Notes under the pieces: model-generated | Databases searched by the model: none | Told to the model about the DNA's origin: nothing | What the model saw: only the letters and a program-made list of their open reading frames with translations | From: Lampris incognitus | Taxonomy: Eukaryota; Chordata; Actinopteri; Lampriformes; Lampridae | DNA: 64,000 bases | NCBI RefSeq assembly: GCF_029633865.1 | Contig: NC_079212.1 | Coordinates: forward strand, 80,320,672-80,384,671 | Reading direction: 5' to 3' | Translations under genes and position numbers: made by a program | Shown: in pieces, positions 29,201-39,081 of the stretch | Layout of the letters: the number at the start of each line of letters is the position of its first letter | How positions within the stretch are numbered: position 1 is the first letter of the stretch

Positions 29201-32200
29201 TTTGTTTCGTCTTTAAATCAGCGTTTCTTTGTTTAGTCTTAACATAAGGGTTTCTGTGTTTAGTCTTTACACCAGGGTTTCTGTGTTTAGTCTGTACACC
29301 AGGGTTTGTGTTTAGTCTTTACATCATGGTTTCTGTGTTTAGTCTTTACAGCAGGGTTTCTGTGTTTAGTCTCTACACCAGGGTTTTTGTTTAGTCTTTA
29401 CACCAGGGTTTCTGTGTTTATTCTTTACACCAGGGTTTTTGTCTTGAGTCTTTACACCAGGGTGTGTGTTTAGTCTTTACACCAGGGTTTTTGTGTTTAG
29501 TCTGTACACCGGGGTTTGTGTTTAGTCTTTACACCAGGGTTTCTGTGTTTAGGCTTTACACCAGGGTTTGTGTTCAGTCTTTACACCAGGGTTTCTGTGT
29601 TTAGTCTTTACACCAGGGTTTCTGTGTTAAGTCTTTACACCAGAGGTTCTGTGTTTAGTCTTTACACCAGGGTTTCTGTGTTTAGTCTTTACATCAGTGT
29701 TTCTGGGTGTAGTCTTTAAATCAGGGTTTCTTTGTTTAGTCTTTAAATCAGGGTTTCTTTGTTTAGTCTTTACACCAGGGTTTCTGTGTTTAGTCTTTAC
29801 ACCAGGGTTTGTGAGTAGTCTTTACACCATGGTTTCTGTGTTTAGTCTTTACACCAGGGTTTGTATTTAGTCTTTACACCAGGGTTTCTGTGTTTAGGCT
29901 TTACACCATGGTGTCTGTGTTCAGTCTTTACACCAGGGTTTCTGTGTTTAGTCTTTACACCAGGGATTGTGATTAGTCTTTACACCATGGTTTCTGTGCT
30001 TAGTCTTTACACCAGGTTTTCCGTGTTTAGTCTTTAAATCAGGGTGTCTTTGTTTAGTCTTTACATCAGGGTTTCTTTGTTTAGTCTTTACATCAGGGTT
30101 TTGGTGTTTAGTCTTAACATAAAGGTTTCTGTGTTTAGTCTTTACACCAGGGTTACTATGTTTAGTGTTTACACCAGGGTTTGTGTTTAGTCTTTAACAC
30201 CATGGTTTCTGTGTTTAGTCTTTACACCAGGGTTTCTGTATTTAGTATTTACACCAGGGTTTCTATGTTTAGTCTTTACACCAGGGTTTGTGATTTGTCT
30301 TTACACCAGGGTTTCTGTGTTAAGTCTTTACACCAGTGTTTGTGTTTAGTCTCTACACCAGGGTTTTTGTTTAGTCTTTACACCAGGGTTTCTGTATTTA
30401 TTCTTTACACCAGGGTTTTTGTCTTGAGTCTTTACACCAGGGTGTGTGTTTAGTCTTAACACCAGGGTTTTTGTGTTTAGTCTTTACATCAGGGTTTTGG
30501 TGTTTAGTCTTAACATAAAGGTTTCTGTGTTTAGTCTTTACACCAGGGTTACTATGTTTAGTGTTTACACCAGGGTTTGTGTTTAGTCTTTAACACCATG
30601 GTTTCTGTGTTTAGTCTTTACACCAGGGTTTCTGTATTTAGTATTTACACCAGGGTTTCTATATTTAGTCTTTACACCAGGGTTTGTGATTTGTCTTTAC
30701 ACCAGGGTTTCTGTGTTAAGTCTTTACACCAGGGTTTCTGTGTTAAGTCTTTACACCAGGGGTTCTGTGTTTAGTCTTTACACCAGGGTTTCTGTGTTTA
30801 GTCTTTACATCAGTGTTTCTGAGTGTAGTCTTTAAGTCAGGGTTTCTTTGTTTAGTCTTTAAATCAGGGTTTCTTTGTTTAGTCTTTACACCAGGGTTTC
30901 TGTGTTTAGTCTTTACACCAGGGTTTGTATTTAGTCTTTACACCAGGGTTTCTGTGTTTAGGCTTTACACCATGGTTTCTGTGTTCAGTCTTTACACCAG
31001 GGTTTCTGTGTTTAGGCTTTACACCAGGGATTGTGTTTAATCTTTACACCAGGCTTTCTGTGTTTAGTCTTAACACCAGTGTTTCTGTGTTTAGGCTTTA
31101 CACCAGGGTTTCTGTGTTCAGTCTTTACACCAGGGGTTCTGTGTTTAGGCTTTACACCAGGGTTTCTGTGTTTAGTCTTTACACCAGGGATTCTGTGTTT
31201 AGTCTTTAAATCAGGGTTTCTTTGTTTCGTCTTTAAATCAGCGTTTCTTTGTTTAGTCTTTACATCAGGGTTTTGATGTTTAGTCCTAACATAAGGGTTT
31301 CTGTGTTTAGTCTTTACACCAGGGTTTCTGTGTTTAGTCTGTACACCAGGGTTTGTGTTTAGTCTTTACACCATGGTTTCTGTGTTTAGTCTTTACACCA
31401 GTGTTTGTGTTTAGTCTCTACACCAGGGTTTTTGTTTAGTCTTTACACCAGGGTTTCTGTGTTTATTCTTTACACCAGGGTTTTTGTCTTGAGTCTTTAC
31501 ACCAGGGTGTGTGTTTAGTCTTTACAACAGGGTTTTTGTGTTTAGTCTGTACACCGGGGTTTGTGTTTAGTCTTTACACCAGGGTTTCTGTGTTTAGGCT
31601 TTACACCAGGGTTTGTGTTCAGTCTTTACACCAGGGGTTCTGTGTTTAGGCTTTACACCAGGGTTTCTGTGTTTAGTCTTTAAACCAGGGTTTCTTTGTT
31701 AAGTCTTTACACCAGCGTTTCTGTGTTTAGTCTCTACATCAGGTTTTCCGTGTTTAGGCTTTACGCCAGGGTTTCTGTGTTTAGTCTTTACAGTGGGTAT
31801 CTGTGTTTAGTCTTTACAGCAGGGTTTCTGTGTTTAGTCTTTACACAAGGGTTTCTGTGTTTAGGCTTTACAATAGGGTTTCTGTGTTTAGTCTTTACAC
31901 CAGGGTTTCTGTGTTTAATCTTTACACCAGGATTTGTGTTAAGGCTTTACACCAGGGTTGCTGTGTTAAGTCTTTACACCAGGGTTTCTGTTTTTAGTCT
32001 TTACACCAGGGTTTCTTTGTTTACGCTTTACACCAGTGTTTCTGTGTTTAGTCTTTACACCAGGTTTTGTGTTTAGTCTTTACAACATTTTTTCTGTGTT
32101 TAGACTTTTCACTAGGGTATCTGTGTTTAGTCTTTATATCATGGTTTCTGTGTTTAGTTTGTACACTAGGGTTTCTGTGTTTAGTCTTTACACCAGGGTT

Positions 32201-32428
32201 TCTGTGTTTAGTCTTTACACCAGGGTTTCTGTGTTTAGTCTTTACACCAGGATTTCTGTTTAGTCTTTACACCAGGGTTTCTGTGTTTAGTCTTTACACC
32301 AGGGCTTCTGTGTTTAGTCTTTACACCAGGGCTTCTGTGTTTAGTCTTTACACCAGGGTTTCTGTGTTTAGTCTTTACACCAGGGTTTCTGTGTTAATCT
32401 TTACACCAAGGTTTCTGTGTGTAGGCTT
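14231..32428 (+). repeat. Right higher-order domain of the satellite
   Basis: From about 14.2 kb on, a different set of variant strings dominates. One 94-codon string begins at 15,999, 18,369, 19,984, 22,455, 25,057 and 30,925, with shorter relatives at 14,434 and 28,350. Sub-periods of 3,985 bp (15,999 to 19,984; 16,604 to 20,589; 17,061 to 21,046) and 2,602 bp (21,711 to 24,313; 22,107 to 24,709; 22,343 to 24,945) are visible. The domain ends in a run of near-consensus 27-mers at 32,180-32,420 just before unique DNA. The change-over between the two domains is gradual, so the boundary is approximate. Confidence 0.75.
20438..32200 (+). repeat. 5.9-kb satellite super-block in two tandem copies
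   Basis: Copy 1 runs from about 20,438 to 26,332 and copy 2 from about 26,333 to 32,200. Landmark variant strings are offset by 5,895 bp in the first half (20,589/26,484; 21,046/26,941; 21,711/27,606; 22,107/28,002; 22,343/28,238) and by 5,868 bp in the second half (23,648/29,516; 24,313/30,181; 25,057/30,925; 25,828/31,696). The 27-bp change equals exactly one monomer and is explained by a monomer missing from copy 2 near 28,577. The long landmark strings translate identically in the two copies apart from single changes, so the duplication is recent or kept homogeneous. Confidence 0.85.
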
Positions 32429-33058
32429 CCCTATAACAAAGCATGTGTGAGACTTAATTCACACTGAGCATTTTGCAGCTCAGTTGCAAATCAGCAGTTC
32501 ATTAGTACACCCCATGTGTTTCCATTCCCCCAGCGACGAATCACGCAGCACTGAGGAAAACCAGGTGCAGATCCTCAGAGGTCCAAACAGCCATTTGTGA
32601 CCCATCATTAATTAATGACCTCATATTTCACTACTAACATAACGCTGTATTATTCTTTATCCAGCACTATCAGACACTGGGATATTTTCTTTTCTTTTCT
32701 TTTTAGTCTTCATATAAGACAGAACAAAGTGGTGTATGCTCAGTGACATGACCCCAGTAGAAACATAGCTGGCTAAGAAGCCAGCTATGATAATAATCAT
32801 TAGCAACATGAGGACTGGCGCTTCTACTAGTAAGGCCCAGCCAGCATGAATATAATACCTGTAAACATGTGTTTCTATGCTGCCGTCTCACTCCAGCAAA
32901 TGGATGCATTCCATTTCATTAAAGCATCTATTTATTAAACATATTAATTAAAAACGTTTTAATAGATAGATAATACAATATCAAATATATTTCCATGCAG
33001 AGGTGGCCTTGCATGCTTTGCTGTCGGAGATGCAACAGTTCAAAAGATCCACATTACG
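32429..33058. other. Gene-free unique sequence beside the satellite
   Basis: This is A/T-rich unique sequence between the end of the satellite and the telomere-like tract. It holds a short pyrimidine run near 32,690-32,705 (ttttcttttcttttctttt). I see no convincing exon, RNA gene or repeat; the short open frame on the minus strand at 32,703-32,909 has no recognisable similarity. Confidence 0.6.
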
Positions 33059-33412
33059 AAAGGTTTTGGTTCAGGTTATGGTTCAGTTTATAGTTATGGT
33101 TCAGGTTATGTTTAAGGTTACGTATTAGGTTTAGGTTATGGTTCAGTTTATGGTTTAGGCTTAGGTTATGGTTTAGGTTTAGGTTATGTTTCTGGTTATG
33201 GTTTAGGTTATGGTTCAAGTTACAGTTTAGGTTATGGTTCAGGTCATGTTTCTAGTTATGGTTTAGGTTATGTTTAGGTCATGTTATGATTAAGGTAATG
33301 GTTTAGGTTTAGGATATGGTTCAGGTTATGGTTTAGGTTATAGGTTATGGTTTAGGGTTTAGATTGTGGTTTAGGTTGTGGTTTAGGTTATGGTTTAGGA
33401 AGGCTTCAGCAG
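33059..33412 (+). repeat. Degenerate telomere-like G/T tract
   Basis: About 350 bp consist of runs such as ggttatggtttaggtt, ggttcaggttatg and, near the end, gtttagggtttag. The period is mostly 6 or multiples of 6 (ggttta, ggttat, ggttca), as expected from a decayed (TTAGGG)n-like hexamer or a minisatellite built on it. A perfect vertebrate TTAGGG run is not present. The tract is interstitial, because a functional gene lies to its right. A short minus-strand open frame across it (33,345-33,536) is an artefact of the repeat. Confidence 0.75.
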
Positions 33413-34422
33413 TTTGAAGATATCCACCCATCCAATATAATGACATGCTGGCAATAGTCCAAGAAATAATAATAGAAAAACACAACATAGTCGACATTTT
33501 CAAAGCCACAACGTATTGAATCTCACCCCTTGCCATACAAACTGTGGGGGAATATGACTACCTGGTACACACAAGGCAGACATTTTTCTCCAGGTTGTGA
33601 TAAAATGACCTCGATTAAACTGAAAAACCTTTGGGTAGAATAAACCCTGTGCAATGACAAGTAACTTCAAATGTGTGTCCATACATAGCAGCAGTATTTT
33701 TAGAAAGTCTCTCACAGGACCGCTGGTGGTGGACAAGATGTCACCAGAGTGGCCACCATTCATTACACATCAGGACACCAACAGAAACATCATGGTAACA
33801 GTATAAAAATGTTGCATGATTGTGCCAAGGAACTCTTACCAATATCCCTTAAGACCGCAATGTTAAGATTTATGAAGAAAAGTAACAATGCTGTTCTTTA
33901 TTTTCCTGACCAATCAAAAATAAAAATCCAGTGCCTCCCCTTTACACAAAAATGAACATAATTATGCATATGAGAAAACTATACGGCACAGTTAGTTCAA
34001 GAATGAACAGCGTGATTTATTCATTCCCTAAGTTGAATAAATAATGCTGCAACTTTGTGAAAAAGATTTAAGCCAAGTAATCAAAGTGCAATCCTATCTA
34101 CGGTCAATAAAAATATTGAAATTGACATCCAGTTTAAAAAAAACAAAACATCAAAACATAGTATCTTGATAGGCTACAAAACCAAATGTCCAGTGTTAAA
34201 TGGTCAGTTATAAATAGGACAACAGCAAGCTGACTCATACAATTCATCTTGCTGTTGTATCACCTGGACAAATACGCAATTCTTCTACACTGCTCACATC
34301 TGCATCATTGTGCCTTGCCATTCTGTCATCTTCTTGAGCAATAAAACCCTCCTTTGATCACATTTCCCAAGCTTTACAGTCTGTTGATTTTGATTTGGTG
34401 TTACTTTCGCACCAATGACAGG
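33413..34422. other. Region downstream of SYS1, including its 3' UTR
   Basis: No coding region is recognised here. The part nearest SYS1 should be its 3' untranslated region, transcribed on the minus strand. The rest is A/T-rich unique sequence. Short open frames at 33,500-33,763 and 33,749-33,955 lack recognisable domains. Confidence 0.55.
34016..34021 (-). terminator. Possible polyadenylation signal of SYS1
   Basis: Read on the minus strand this is AATAAA, 402 nt beyond the SYS1 stop codon at 34,423. It is the first canonical signal I find downstream. A second AATAAA lies further on at about 33,897. Actual use cannot be read from the sequence. Confidence 0.45.
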
Positions 34423-35297
34423 TCAAAGGTTAGACTTCGGTCCACTGTTGACTGGGATGGCCCTGAGCTCAGTCCGCATGCACAGGTACTCTCCAATTAC
34501 AGCCATCAATGCAATGCAGGCAACATTAACGAGCCACCAGGACAGAGCAGCAGGAAGATGAGTATTATAGATCCAGCAGCCAATCATATGGAAAAAGTGC
34601 ACAGTGATGGTGAAGTCCAGGCACTGTTTCCCTCGACGGATGAAAAACCACAGACCAAGGGCACTAGATAAACAAATTGGAGAGCAGTTAACTACAGTAT
34701 AGACCATGCAAATACCTTGCTGATTGGTCAGCCCATGAAGAAAAACTGTAAAGCTGAGTCAGCGGGTAGTCCAGTGTCCAAAATATTCAAAATGAAGCTG
34801 GTAAGGAAAATTATGTTATAACTGATATGTACAATGGCAAAAACTACAAAAATAAGACCCAGGTTGTTAAAAATTCTAACTATCCTTATGAGGTCAAATG
34901 AATTTCCTGGATTAGTTCATTTTACTTCTGTGTAACTGACAAACTTCCTTGATGAAAACCTTATTTCTTACCAGGTGAGAGAGTTTAAGAGGAAGGCCAT
35001 CATTGAAAGTCTGCCCTGCATTGTTGCAAATCCAAGGACCTGTGAGTGCAGAAGCATGACTTAAATAGCATAAATTGGTCTGCAAAGCCAACAAAAATGG
35101 TAGGTTGCATGCATGCAGTAAACTTTTTGACTTACTTCATCACTGAAAATCTGGTCCAATGACTGATTCGTTTGTACAAGGCTGTCCACCCCAGCCAGCC
35201 ACAGACCCAAGAAACTGTAGTAGATGCACTGCATTAGTACAATTTGAGACACTATAAGGACTGGGTCCCAGGTGTAGCTGCGAAAATGACTGCCCAT
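34423..35297 (-). CDS. sys1: SYS1 Golgi trafficking protein homolog, three coding exons
   Basis: This is a complete spliced gene for a 156-residue, four-pass Golgi membrane protein, the same length as human SYS1. In the family, SYS1 recruits ARFRP1 (Arl3p in yeast) to the trans-Golgi to direct membrane traffic. Coding exons on the minus strand are 35,297-35,136 (54 codons from ATG), 35,039-34,972 (22 codons plus two bases) and 34,663-34,423 (79 codons after the split Cys77, then stop). All junctions obey the rules: donors gtaagt and gtaaga, acceptors ending cacag and tctag. Intron phases are 0 and 2. Recognised segments are FRSYTWDPVLIVSQIVLMQ near the start, GRLSMMAFLLNSLTC in exon 2, and FIRRGKQCLDF with IALMAVIGEYLCMRTEL in exon 3. 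Hydrophobic spans lie at about 14-36, 65-86, 93-113 and 116-140. No disabling change is seen. Noncoding 5' exons probably lie upstream, towards 36.1 kb. Confidence 0.95.
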
Positions 35298-36059
35298 TGC
35301 GGAGTGCAGGTCACACTCGGGCGAACGTAGGACTCAAACAGCTGGTTATAGCCGCTGCAGTCTGGAGTGGGTATGACTTCAGAATCTGAAATAAAAAATG
35401 GCAGCAACACTTAATGGAACAAGTATGAACAAGGTGTGTTTGTCCCCATGGTGAAGCAGTAGACTCTGTATGGGTCTTTAAGCTGAATGGCTGCAACATC
35501 TGTTCAGGAAAACCTACGTAAACCGGCTAAGATGGAAAACAACGAACTTCAACCTTAGCACACAGAGCACTATAACACCATGTTGTTGACAGTCCTATGT
35601 CTGCAAAGAATACAGCCAAAGATGTTAACACACACTCATCCATCCTGTCGTGTCTTCGACAGATTCATTTGGTTTTACATATACATTCATTTGGTTTTAC
35701 ATATACATTCATTTGGTTTTACATATAGATTCATTTGGTTTTACACATAGATTCATTTGGTTTTACACATAGATTCATTTGGTTTTACATATAGATTCAT
35801 TTGGTTTTACACATAGATTAAGAGTAGAGACAAAACATGACGCCATACAATAATTAAACAGTGCCTGTTGTGAAGAAACTGAATAAGAAAGGATAAATTC
35901 AAAACTGCTCCAGACGAATATGTAAAATCCGTGATCACAGAATAGTATAAATCAAAACATGTCCGTTAGCTAGCAGCATAACTAGCTTGCTTAATTGGGT
36001 TGGCTAACACCTACCGAAGAACACCACCAGGTAGCAAGAAAGAGCTAACGCTAATACAA
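35298..36059. other. Upstream or 5'-intron region of SYS1
   Basis: There is no coding region. The stretch lies between the SYS1 start codon and the CpG-rich segment near 36.1 kb and would be 5' intron or 5' UTR if the promoter is there. It contains a 22-bp minisatellite, listed separately. The short open frame at 35,311-35,499 has no recognisable similarity. Confidence 0.5.
35663..35816 (+). repeat. 22-bp minisatellite, seven copies
   Basis: Seven head-to-tail copies of a 22-bp unit starting attcatttggttttacata follow one another exactly in phase. They differ only at two or three positions near the unit end (atatac, atatag or acatag). The array is probably within the 5' intron of SYS1. Confidence 0.95.
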
Positions 36060-36270
36060 ACGTGCTACCGTGGCATGAGCTCGCCAGCACGTGCCAGCGG
36101 AACGGTGCGGAGGGGAAGGCGCGGCAGTGACGGGGCGCCAGTGTACTGACAACTACGCAACATGCAGCGTTACACGCCAGCGGCCGACACCGAAGGGCTA
36201 AATGCAGCAGGCCTAGTGAACGGCGAGCAACAGCTAAGCTAACTGTTACCTAGCTATCTGCCCTAGCAAC
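36060..36270 (-). promoter_or_regulatory. CpG-rich segment, likely SYS1 promoter region
   Basis: This segment is locally rich in CpG and G+C (for example gcggaacggtgcgg, ggcgcggcagtgacgggg, cagcggccgacacc), in contrast to the A/T-rich surroundings. It lies 0.8 kb upstream of the SYS1 start codon on the minus strand. Vertebrate housekeeping genes such as SYS1 usually start in CpG-rich DNA. A GC-containing block with an ETS-like ggcggaag at about 36,493 may belong to the same region. There is no direct evidence of the start site. Confidence 0.4.
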
Positions 36271-36771
36271 AAGAACAGTCACGGGATAATAACTCTAGCA
36301 ACCTCTTCGTCCTCTGGGTGTATTAAAACGCCCGTTGCAGAACAGAGTAGCCAGCCATTACCCACCGCCTGCGGTCGCCACCTGGAAACGGGAAAGGGCG
36401 ACTGGTCCTCACATTTCCCAAGGGGGTGAAAACAATAACAGCGGAGGAATCCCTGGGCTGTGTCGGATACCGCAAGACTTTCTGTTGTCACGGCGGAAGG
36501 GCTCGTTAAATCATCAGAGCAATTAAATAAGATATGGCAAAGGAAAAAGCCACATAATTAATTTTCACATAATGCTTTAAAGTAACTTACTTTATAAAAA
36601 CTGGGGGGGGGGGAAATCGAGGTAATCTTCTTCGGCGGACTACAAACTAGCGTTACAGGTGTATGCTGCCACCTACCGTACGGGAGGGTGTAACGTCATG
36701 ACTTAATAAAGAAGTTATATTCTGGATAGTAAACCTGTTTCGTTTAAGTATTTAATTAAAGCCATTTGCGC
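36271..36771. other. Gene-free stretch with a poly-G run
   Basis: Unique sequence between the CpG-rich segment and the LINE remnant. It contains a nine- to ten-base G run near 36,604-36,613. I see no supported gene. Confidence 0.5.
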
Positions 36772-38470
36772 CTATAATTGTTTGTCCCATGTCTCTAACA
36801 GACCTTTGATGCTCCACTCCCTTCCCATATCTACCACCCTGCCCTTCAGTCTGTCTCTTGCTAGGCTGAACCTCCTACAACCTATCAGCACATCTCCAAC
36901 CCTTTCCTTGCAGTTACACGTCTCACATGTAGCCGACAGGGTCTTTTTCATTGTGTATAAAGTAGCACTGAACCCCGTATGTCCTAATCTCGACCTAGAC
37001 AAAATAACATTTTCTTTGCTACCTTTACCTCTATTACTTCTCACTCAGACAGACTTTTGAACTTTGTAATAATCTCTACTCGTAGTGTCATTATTCCAGA
37101 TTTTCTGCCACGATTCTATTATTCCATAATGAATTTGAGATTTTGCTCCTGGTCTGCCGAAACAAGTTTCTAAAATATCCTCATTTTTTGTTCAATGCAC
37201 TCTTAGCGAGTTTATCTGCAACCTCATTTCCCTCTATTCCCACATGTGCTGGAATCCAACAGAAATTAACATCTATTCCTAGTTGCTGTAGATCTAATAA
37301 GATCGTAGAATAGATCCTCTTGGACTGTTTTTCCTGATTTTATACTTTGCGCCGCAGCAACAGAAGCTGAACATGTCACTACTTTAACTGGTTTACCCTC
37401 CTCTACCCACTGAAGACTGGTGGGTATTGCTGTCAGCTCTGCTGTGGATACTCTTTACGCATGCTCAGTAATCCAGGGAAGGAAGTGACAGAAAGGTGAA
37501 TCAGCTCATCTGGACACAACGTTGATAGAGAGAAACGTGTCATCATCATCATCATCATCATCATCATCTGGAAGTCACGTAGATGATGATGAAACGTTTC
37601 TCTCAATAAACGCTGAGTCCAGATGAGCTGATTCACCTTGCTTACTGATACGCTGTTTGAAATTCTCTTAATAATTCCTTTACCAAATTCTGGAATGTGA
37701 ATGCCCACTCCTACCTGCTCATTATTTTAGTTTTTTGATCCATCTGTAAAAATATTTACATATTATAGTAGCTCTTCATCATATATTCTTGAACCGACTA
37801 CCCAATTCCTCTCTGTCCACTCTCTCCTCTTTTCTAATATTTGAATATTTACTTTGGGTTGTGGAAATATCCATGCAGGAATGCTGCTAACTGGCTGAAC
37901 TGTGTTGTAGAGTATCTAATTTGTGTTATTTGAATTCCTTGTTAATGTCCCATCCAAAACCTTTACCAGAAAAAAGTGTACTCCCAACAGTTCTGCAGCA
38001 TGGTTGGCGCTAAACTTCCATTTCCTCCTCGCCGAATTCTCATCCAGTGTTAGTGATAACATAGATTCAGTGAGCAATGTATTAACGGGTGTAGTGTGGA
38101 CTACTCCCAAACTAAGTCCTAATGCTCTGTACTGTACCCTGTCTCGCTCTTCTAGATGACTTATTGCTGCTGCTGCATCCACCATGCAGCCATAGTCCAG
38201 CATGGCTCTCATCATGAAATAGTGCTTCTTTGTCAGCACCCCATTCACATGTGACCACACACCTCATTAAACTGAGCATCTTTCTACATTTGCTCTCAAT
38301 ATCTTCAGCATGATTCTTCCATGTGTATTTTTCATCAATCCATAAACCAAGATGTTTAAATGCTTGAACTCTTTCCATGGGCTTGCTATAGCGTGTTAAA
38401 CCCTTCCCATTACCTATTTTCTTTTTAGTGACCAGCATATAGCATGATATCGCTAGTGAAGTTTTGAATT
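36772..38470 (-). pseudogene. LINE remnant (I/Nimb-type) with RNase H and C-terminal zinc motif
   Basis: Three conceptual fragments in order on the minus strand give the C-terminal part of a non-LTR retrotransposon ORF2. At 38,438-38,112 is the end of the reverse transcriptase region (AFKHLGLWIDEKYTWKNHAE and LMRC). At about 38,260-37,916 is the thumb/linker (LDYGCMV, RVQYRALGLSLG). At about 37,700-37,190 is an RNase H domain, whose typical WIPAHVGIEGNEVADKLAK is readable around 37,200-37,260. At 37,044-36,772 is the tail (RSRLGHTGF followed by CETCNCKERVGDVLIGC), a shape common after the RNase H of I-clade LINEs. Several frameshifts separate the pieces and a foldback element interrupts the RNase H. 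It is a dead, 5'-truncated copy; the clade name is inferred. Confidence 0.75.
37493..37639. mobile_element. Foldback (MITE-like) insertion with CAT microsatellite
   Basis: Two perfect 22-bp inverted arms lie at 37,493-37,514 and 37,618-37,639 (the left starts aaggtgaatcagctc, the right ends gagctgattcacctt). Just inside, a second pair of inverted segments of about 18 bp (37,521-37,538 and 37,594-37,611) matches with three differences. The loop holds nine CAT repeats (37,541-37,567) and a shorter imperfect gatgatgat on the other side. The unit interrupts the RNase H region of the LINE, so it came later. The full insertion may extend leftwards to about 37,450. Confidence 0.7.
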
Positions 38471-38587
38471 CCTAATCACGAGACTATCTTATGGAAGTAA
38501 AACCTATCTCTTTACACTATTGCTTTCTGTATCCGTTTCAACACATGTAAGACATGTTGCCCTTTTCCAGATTGCTCCATCATCTGC

Positions 38588-38830
38588 ATATGATGACTGT
38601 ATACCTCCATCCATTGGGTAATGGATGCATCATCCAAACCGCTTCTGCTGCTCTCAGGGTGGCGGGGATGCTGGAGCCTATCCCAGCAGTCATTGGGCAG
38701 CAGGTGGGGAGACACCCTGGACAGGCTGCCAGGCCATCACAGGGCCCACACACACACAAACACCTAGAGACAATTTAGCCTGACCTACACGTCTTTGGAC
38801 TGGGGGAGGAAACCAGAGAAAATCCATGAT
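38588..38830. repeat. Dispersed fish-type repeat
   Basis: The segment contains phrases I associate with a very common dispersed repeat of teleost genomes: ctctcagggtggcgggga, gctggagcctatcccagcag, gacaccctggacaggctgcc, then cacacacacaaacacctaga and ctttggactgggggaggaaa. The open frame across it (38,554-38,778) is not a gene. I do not assign a named family. Confidence 0.6.
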
Positions 38831-39043
38831 CCAGTAATATAAACTTCCACCTAAGCCAAGTTTGTTCATTTTAATTACAAGACCTTCTCACCACATCGAG
38901 TCATGAAGCTTTCTCAATGTCCAAGATAACTATAGCCACCACTTACTTCATTTTAAGGGTGTTTTCAATTTTACTACTTATTTTAAGTAGAGAAAGTTGC
39001 TCTGGAACTTGTTGAGCACCCTTTTTTTCTCAATAAGATACTA

Positions 39044-39081
<38 letters not shown>

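Larger units (their letters stand above)
1..32428 (+). repeat. 27-bp satellite array, about 1,200 monomers
   Basis: The whole stretch is a head-to-tail tandem array of a 27-bp monomer whose most constant part is tttagtctttacaccaggg, followed by a tttctgtg-type spacer. Variants of 24 to 28 bp occur, for example monomers with gtttgtgtttag, monomers with taaatcaggg instead of tacaccaggg, and monomers with taacataagg. All monomers I read have the same orientation; no inversion and no foreign insertion was seen. The + strand is strongly T/G-rich with few C. The array is open at the left edge of the window and ends at about 32,428, where unique sequence starts. Dividing its length by 27 gives about 1,200 copies. 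The array is not coding: 27 bp is nine codons, so stop-free frames arise automatically. Confidence 0.97.

Noticed and set aside
1-32428. Dozens of 60-166-codon open frames on both strands within the satellite
   Set aside because: They are nine-residue repeats produced by a stop-free 27-bp monomer; several frames are open at once and breaks follow random indels.
1-32428. CRISPR-like array
   Set aside because: The monomers abut each other and the variable bases are themselves repeated; there are no unique spacers and no cas genes, and the context is vertebrate.
33345-33536. Open frame with an NHNLNHNLN repeat
   Set aside because: Translation of the telomere-like tract, without domain or splice support.
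38554-38778. 74-codon open frame on the + strand
   Set aside because: Falls in a dispersed fish repeat.
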